7,609 nt of DNA from Deltaproteobacteria bacterium (GTDB lineage Bacteria; Desulfobacterota; DSM-4660; Desulfatiglandales; HGW-15): contig JAFGIC010000276.1 in NCBI GenBank assembly GCA_016929815.1, positions 1 to 7,609 on the forward strand, written 5' to 3'. How positions within the stretch are numbered: position 1 is the first letter of the stretch; each line of letters opens with the position of its first letter. Positions 5,934-7,609 of this stretch are shown here, piece by piece. The translations under genes and the position numbers were made by a program. Below the pieces are notes generated by a model that saw nothing but the letters and a program-made list of their open reading frames with translations, did no database searches and was not told where the DNA came from.

Positions 5934-5995
5934 TTAACCGCGGACACACGCGGATTTACGCAGATGTTATATTAATATCTTCCGTCTGCGGTTAA
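5934..5995. repeat. 62-bp palindromic repeat abutting the GxxExxY ribosome binding site
   Basis: TTAACCGCGGAC (5934-5945) pairs with GTCTGCGGTTAA (5984-5995) with one mismatch that is G:U in RNA. The interior contains ACACGCGGATTTACGCAGAT. It is a complete copy of the unit seen partly at 5707 and 5801. Its last two bases overlap AAAGAGG (5994-6000), the ribosome binding site of the next gene, so folding could affect its translation. Confidence 0.7.
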
Positions 5996-6005
5996 AGAGG
6001 TTTTT

Positions 6006-6272
6006 ATGGACATTAATGACATTACATTCACTATCAAAGGCGCAGTATTCGAGGTCAACCGCGTTCTCGGCCCGGGTTTTCTTGAGAAAGTCTATGAAAA
6101 CGCACTTTTGATTGAATTGAAGGCACGTGGATTAAAAGCAGAGGCGCAGGCGCCCATAACGGTTTCGTATAAAGATAATATTGTCGGCGAGTATTTGGCG
6201 GATATTGTTGTTGAAGACAAGGTAATAGTCGAGCTCAAGACAGTGGAAAGCCTTGACAAGATACATGTGTAA
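6006..6272 (+). pseudogene. GxxExxY family protein, 3'-truncated
   Basis: The 88-residue product matches the first two thirds of the GxxExxY family (usually about 120-130 residues), a small family of unknown molecular role with a nuclease-like PD-(D/E)XK-type core. The naming motif is GFLEKVY (residues 24-30) within VLGPGFLEKVYENAL. Further on are GEYLADIVVEDKVIVELK, which holds the acidic and lysine residues of the core, and ESLDKIH, where relatives continue with E.Q..NYL. Here the match stops at H87, then V and a stop codon. From about 6268 the DNA looks like an insertion-element end, so the gene was probably cut by an insertion and the tail is not seen downstream in this window. The start is ATG with AAAGAGG at 5994-6000, 5 bases upstream. 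Whether the short product folds is doubtful, as the last strand and helix are missing. Confidence 0.75.
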
Positions 6273-6336
6273 ATGGTCGTGATAAAATATACCAAAATTA
6301 AAAGGGGACTATACTCCTTGGTATTTTTGATATATA
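6268..6336. mobile_element. Possible left end of an IS21-type element
   Basis: The sequence begins TGTAAATGGTCGTGATAAA exactly where homology of the GxxExxY gene is lost. IS21-family elements start with TG, and an istB remnant lies downstream in the matching orientation. The segment also holds a hairpin, TACCAA (6290-6295) with TTGGTA (6318-6323). No istA follows and I could not find the matching inverted end further right, so the assignment is inference from position and general appearance. Confidence 0.35.
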
Positions 6337-6600
6337 ACGCTGTTAAGTTATAAAGTTATCAAGGTCATGAAATTGACCTAAAAGAAATTTCATACCAATA
6401 AAATCACTAATAGAACTATCAAGCCCTTCACCATATAGTGGAAGCCCGCAGCGTGTAATGTTATTATTGAGCCTCCATGACAATGCTGTCCAGGAAAATT
6501 GGCATATCGGGTGCGGTGATATGCGGGTCTGTAATCCGAGGGCAGAAGATAGTTGAAGAAAAGAGGTTGAAGATCATTTAACTTTATAACTTAACAGCGT
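6337..6600. mobile_element. 264-bp non-coding element with perfect 22-bp terminal inverted repeats
   Basis: The first 22 bases (6337-6358, starting ACGCTGTTAAG and ending AAGTTA) are the exact reverse complement of the last 22 (6579-6600, ending CTTAACAGCGT). The match stops sharply on both sides. The interior has no open frame of note but is rich in potential structure: GCATATC (6502-6508) with GATATGC (6518-6524), GACA/TGTC around 6479-6490, and CCCGCA near 6447 with TGCGGG at 6522-6527. No target-site duplication is evident next to the repeats. This fits a MITE-like non-autonomous element or a structured RNA-bearing mobile element. It abuts the truncated istB, so it marks a deletion or insertion boundary. 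Confidence 0.6.
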
Positions 6601-6613
6601 CCCTTTTACGATC

Positions 6614-7096
6614 ACATGCGGCACAGGCAAGAGCCACCTGGCCCAGGCCCTCGGTCATTGCGCTGTCCGCATTGGATATGATGTCACCTTCACCACGCAG
6701 AGCGCCATGTTGTCAAAGCTCAATGCCTAAAGGGCGACCCACTCATATGACCGGCAATTTAACAACCTCACAAAAGTGGACCTCCTCATCATTGATGACT
6801 TTGGCCTTAAACCTTTAAGGACGCCTCAGGATGAGGATCTCCATGATATCGTTTCAGAACGCTATGAAAGAACATCAACTATTGTTACCAGCAATCTGGA
6901 CATTAATGAGTGGGGAGAGGCCTTCCCTAATAAGCTCCTTGGCGCCGCTACAATCGACCGCCTCAGGCATGGTGCTTATAAAATTGTGCTCGACGGGATA
7001 AGCTTCCGCAGCCCAAAAGATAATCCCGATAGCTCAAAAAAATCACTTTCAAAACAATCAAAATCTTCACTTGCGAAAGGAGGTGAAAAAAGCTAA
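6614..7096 (+). pseudogene. istB: IstB-like ATPase of an IS21-family element, 5'-truncated with internal stop
   Basis: IstB is the AAA+ ATP-binding helper that works with the IstA transposase of IS21 elements. Here the reading frame enters at the P-loop, CGTGKSHLAQALGH (6617-6658). It passes an in-frame TAA at 6728-6730, in LNA-stop-RATHSYD where relatives have LNASRADHSYD, and continues through Walker B DLLIIDDFG (6779-6805), then SERYERTSTIVTSN and DRLRHGAYKIVLDG. The roughly 90 N-terminal residues, including the DNA-binding part, are absent, and the DNA immediately upstream is the 264-bp inverted-repeat element. The gene therefore cannot give a full helper protein; initiation at GTG 6776 would make only a 106-residue C-terminal piece. 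The Ser/Lys-rich end (from about 7021) is an extension beyond the usual core. No istA is present. Confidence 0.85.
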
Positions 7097-7097
7097 A

Positions 7098-7135
7098 TTG
7101 GCCACTTGCTGAGACCCGTTTTTGGCATCTTACTG
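7098..7135. repeat. Two imperfect direct repeats after istB
   Basis: TTGGCCACTTGCTG (7098-7111) recurs 24 bases later as TTGGCATCTTACTG (7122-7135), 11 of 14 identical. Short repeated blocks near the ends are common in IS21-type elements, so this may be part of the right end of the decayed element. No terminal inverted copy of the left end was found after it. Confidence 0.35.
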
Positions 7136-7200
7136 CTGGCGCCAAAACCTCGATCATGCGTGGCTCCATAATGCCGATCAGCGACATTTGCCGTGCATTT

Positions 7201-7335
7201 ATTAATTTGTCTCATAATTGACTTCACCGTCGTCATTCCCGCGACCTGTCCGCCATAACCTTAGTGAAGGTGGAAGGCGGGAATCCGGTATATTCTACGG
7301 AGACATTATGTTGATACTATTATGAGACGGTTAAT
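7201..7335. repeat. 135-bp palindromic intergenic element
   Basis: The outer arms are ATTAATTTGTCTCATAAT (7201-7218) and ATTATGAGACGGTTAAT (7319-7335): ten bases, GTCTCATAAT, pair exactly and ATTAA/TTAAT closes the end. Nested inside are ATTCCCGC (7235-7242) with GCGGGAAT (7277-7284), and ACCTT/AAGGT (7258-7262 and 7267-7271) around AGTG. The inner GTCATTCCCGC...GCGGGAATCC form is a widespread class of dispersed intergenic repeat. There is no open frame. It sits between the IS21 remnant and the hydrolase remnant. Confidence 0.65.
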
Positions 7336-7372
7336 AAGCCTGACAACAGCACGGCATGGTTTTATTTATTTT

Positions 7373-7555
7373 TCAAGGTAACGGTAATGTCTCTTCACAT
7401 CTTCCGAGTACATCCTGGATTGCTTCAATTACCGAATCAGGGCTTTGAAGCCGAGGATAATGCCCTGATCCATAAATTCTGATCTCACTATTCTCACTCA
7501 GCAAGAGTAACTCCCGCTTGGAATTCAATCTACTAAAGACATCAACCAATATCCT
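7373..7555 (-). pseudogene. C-terminal fragment of an alpha/beta hydrolase
   Basis: On the minus strand 60 codons are open before TGA (7375-7373), reading VFSRLNSKRELLLLSENSE, then IRIYGSGHYPRLQSPDSVIE and AIQDVLGRCEE. GSGHYPRLQSPDSVIEAI resembles the end of alpha/beta hydrolases, where the catalytic histidine lies in GSGH before a P-x-x-V-I-x-A-I helix. The expected 200 or more upstream residues with the nucleophile elbow are not found: a TGA stops the frame at 7558-7556, and the following bases to the window edge are AT-rich and non-coding. It is therefore a remnant, or the gene is frameshifted just upstream and continues beyond the window. The assignment rests on a short match, so it is moderately sure. 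Confidence 0.5.
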
Positions 7556-7609
7556 TCATTTTAAAAAAATACAAAGTACTACTTGAAAAAACTAGTAAGA
7601 CAAAAAATA

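Noticed and set aside
5707..5995. CRISPR array
   Set aside because: Repeat units are imperfect palindromes in both orientations, with irregular spacing and no unique spacers of constant length.
6337..6600. Group II intron or known riboswitch
   Set aside because: I could not find a domain V-like hairpin, a GUGCG 5' end or any riboswitch core I know. The perfect terminal inverted repeats point to a transposon-type element instead.
6963..7187. 74-codon minus-strand ORF across the istB end
   Set aside because: It is the antisense shadow of the istB remnant and has no ribosome binding site or family resemblance.

Overview
The window reads as a chromosomal segment of a Gram-negative bacterium. 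The most likely group is Desulfobacterota (former Deltaproteobacteria) or a close relative. The support is a heptose kinase of the LPS-core pathway, an F0 c subunit with an N-terminal presequence standing apart from F1 genes, a DUF4416 gene, and the run yicC-remA-gmk, an order also known in Firmicutes. This placement is inference from gene content; no rRNA or other strong marker is present.

Layout, 1-5055: the F0 c subunit (atpE, 83-451) closes a transcription unit with a hairpin at 481-509. A two-gene unit follows: a standalone heptose-7-phosphate kinase (615-1610) and a DUF4416 protein (1597-2133). A strong sigma70-type promoter (2229-2256) precedes a tightly packed operon: yicC-family RNase (2293-3174), remA/DUF370 (3189-3476), guanylate kinase (3457-4068) and a TrmH/RlmB-type 2'-O-methyltransferase (4065-4808). 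A long hairpin (4815-4851) separates it from convergent rpsU (4858-5055, minus strand). The operon links RNA turnover, a DNA-binding regulator, GMP phosphorylation and rRNA modification, so it looks like housekeeping nucleotide and translation functions.

5056-6005 has no recognised gene but is not empty. On the minus strand there is a promoter with a perfect TTGACA box (5425-5453), a leader hairpin, a 45-codon open frame behind a purine-rich Shine-Dalgarno-like stretch (5183-5320), and a terminator-like hairpin (5101-5131) whose downstream arm can pair alternatively with the start of the rpsU leader. On the plus strand are a doubtful 34-codon ORF (5555-5659) and a cluster of CCGC/GCGG and CGCAGAC/GTCTGCG palindromic repeats (5707-5995) running into the ribosome binding site of a GxxExxY-family gene.

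6006-7609 is a decayed accessory region. The GxxExxY gene stops early (88 aa), where the sequence turns into what may be an IS21-type left end. Next comes a 264-bp non-coding element bounded by perfect 22-bp inverted repeats. Then comes an IS21-type istB gene lacking its 5' third and carrying an in-frame stop, a 135-bp palindromic intergenic element (7201-7335), and the C-terminal remnant of a minus-strand alpha/beta hydrolase. The most unusual items are the small unit upstream of rpsU and the inverted-repeat element joined to the istB remnant. I see no complete new defence or biosynthetic system.
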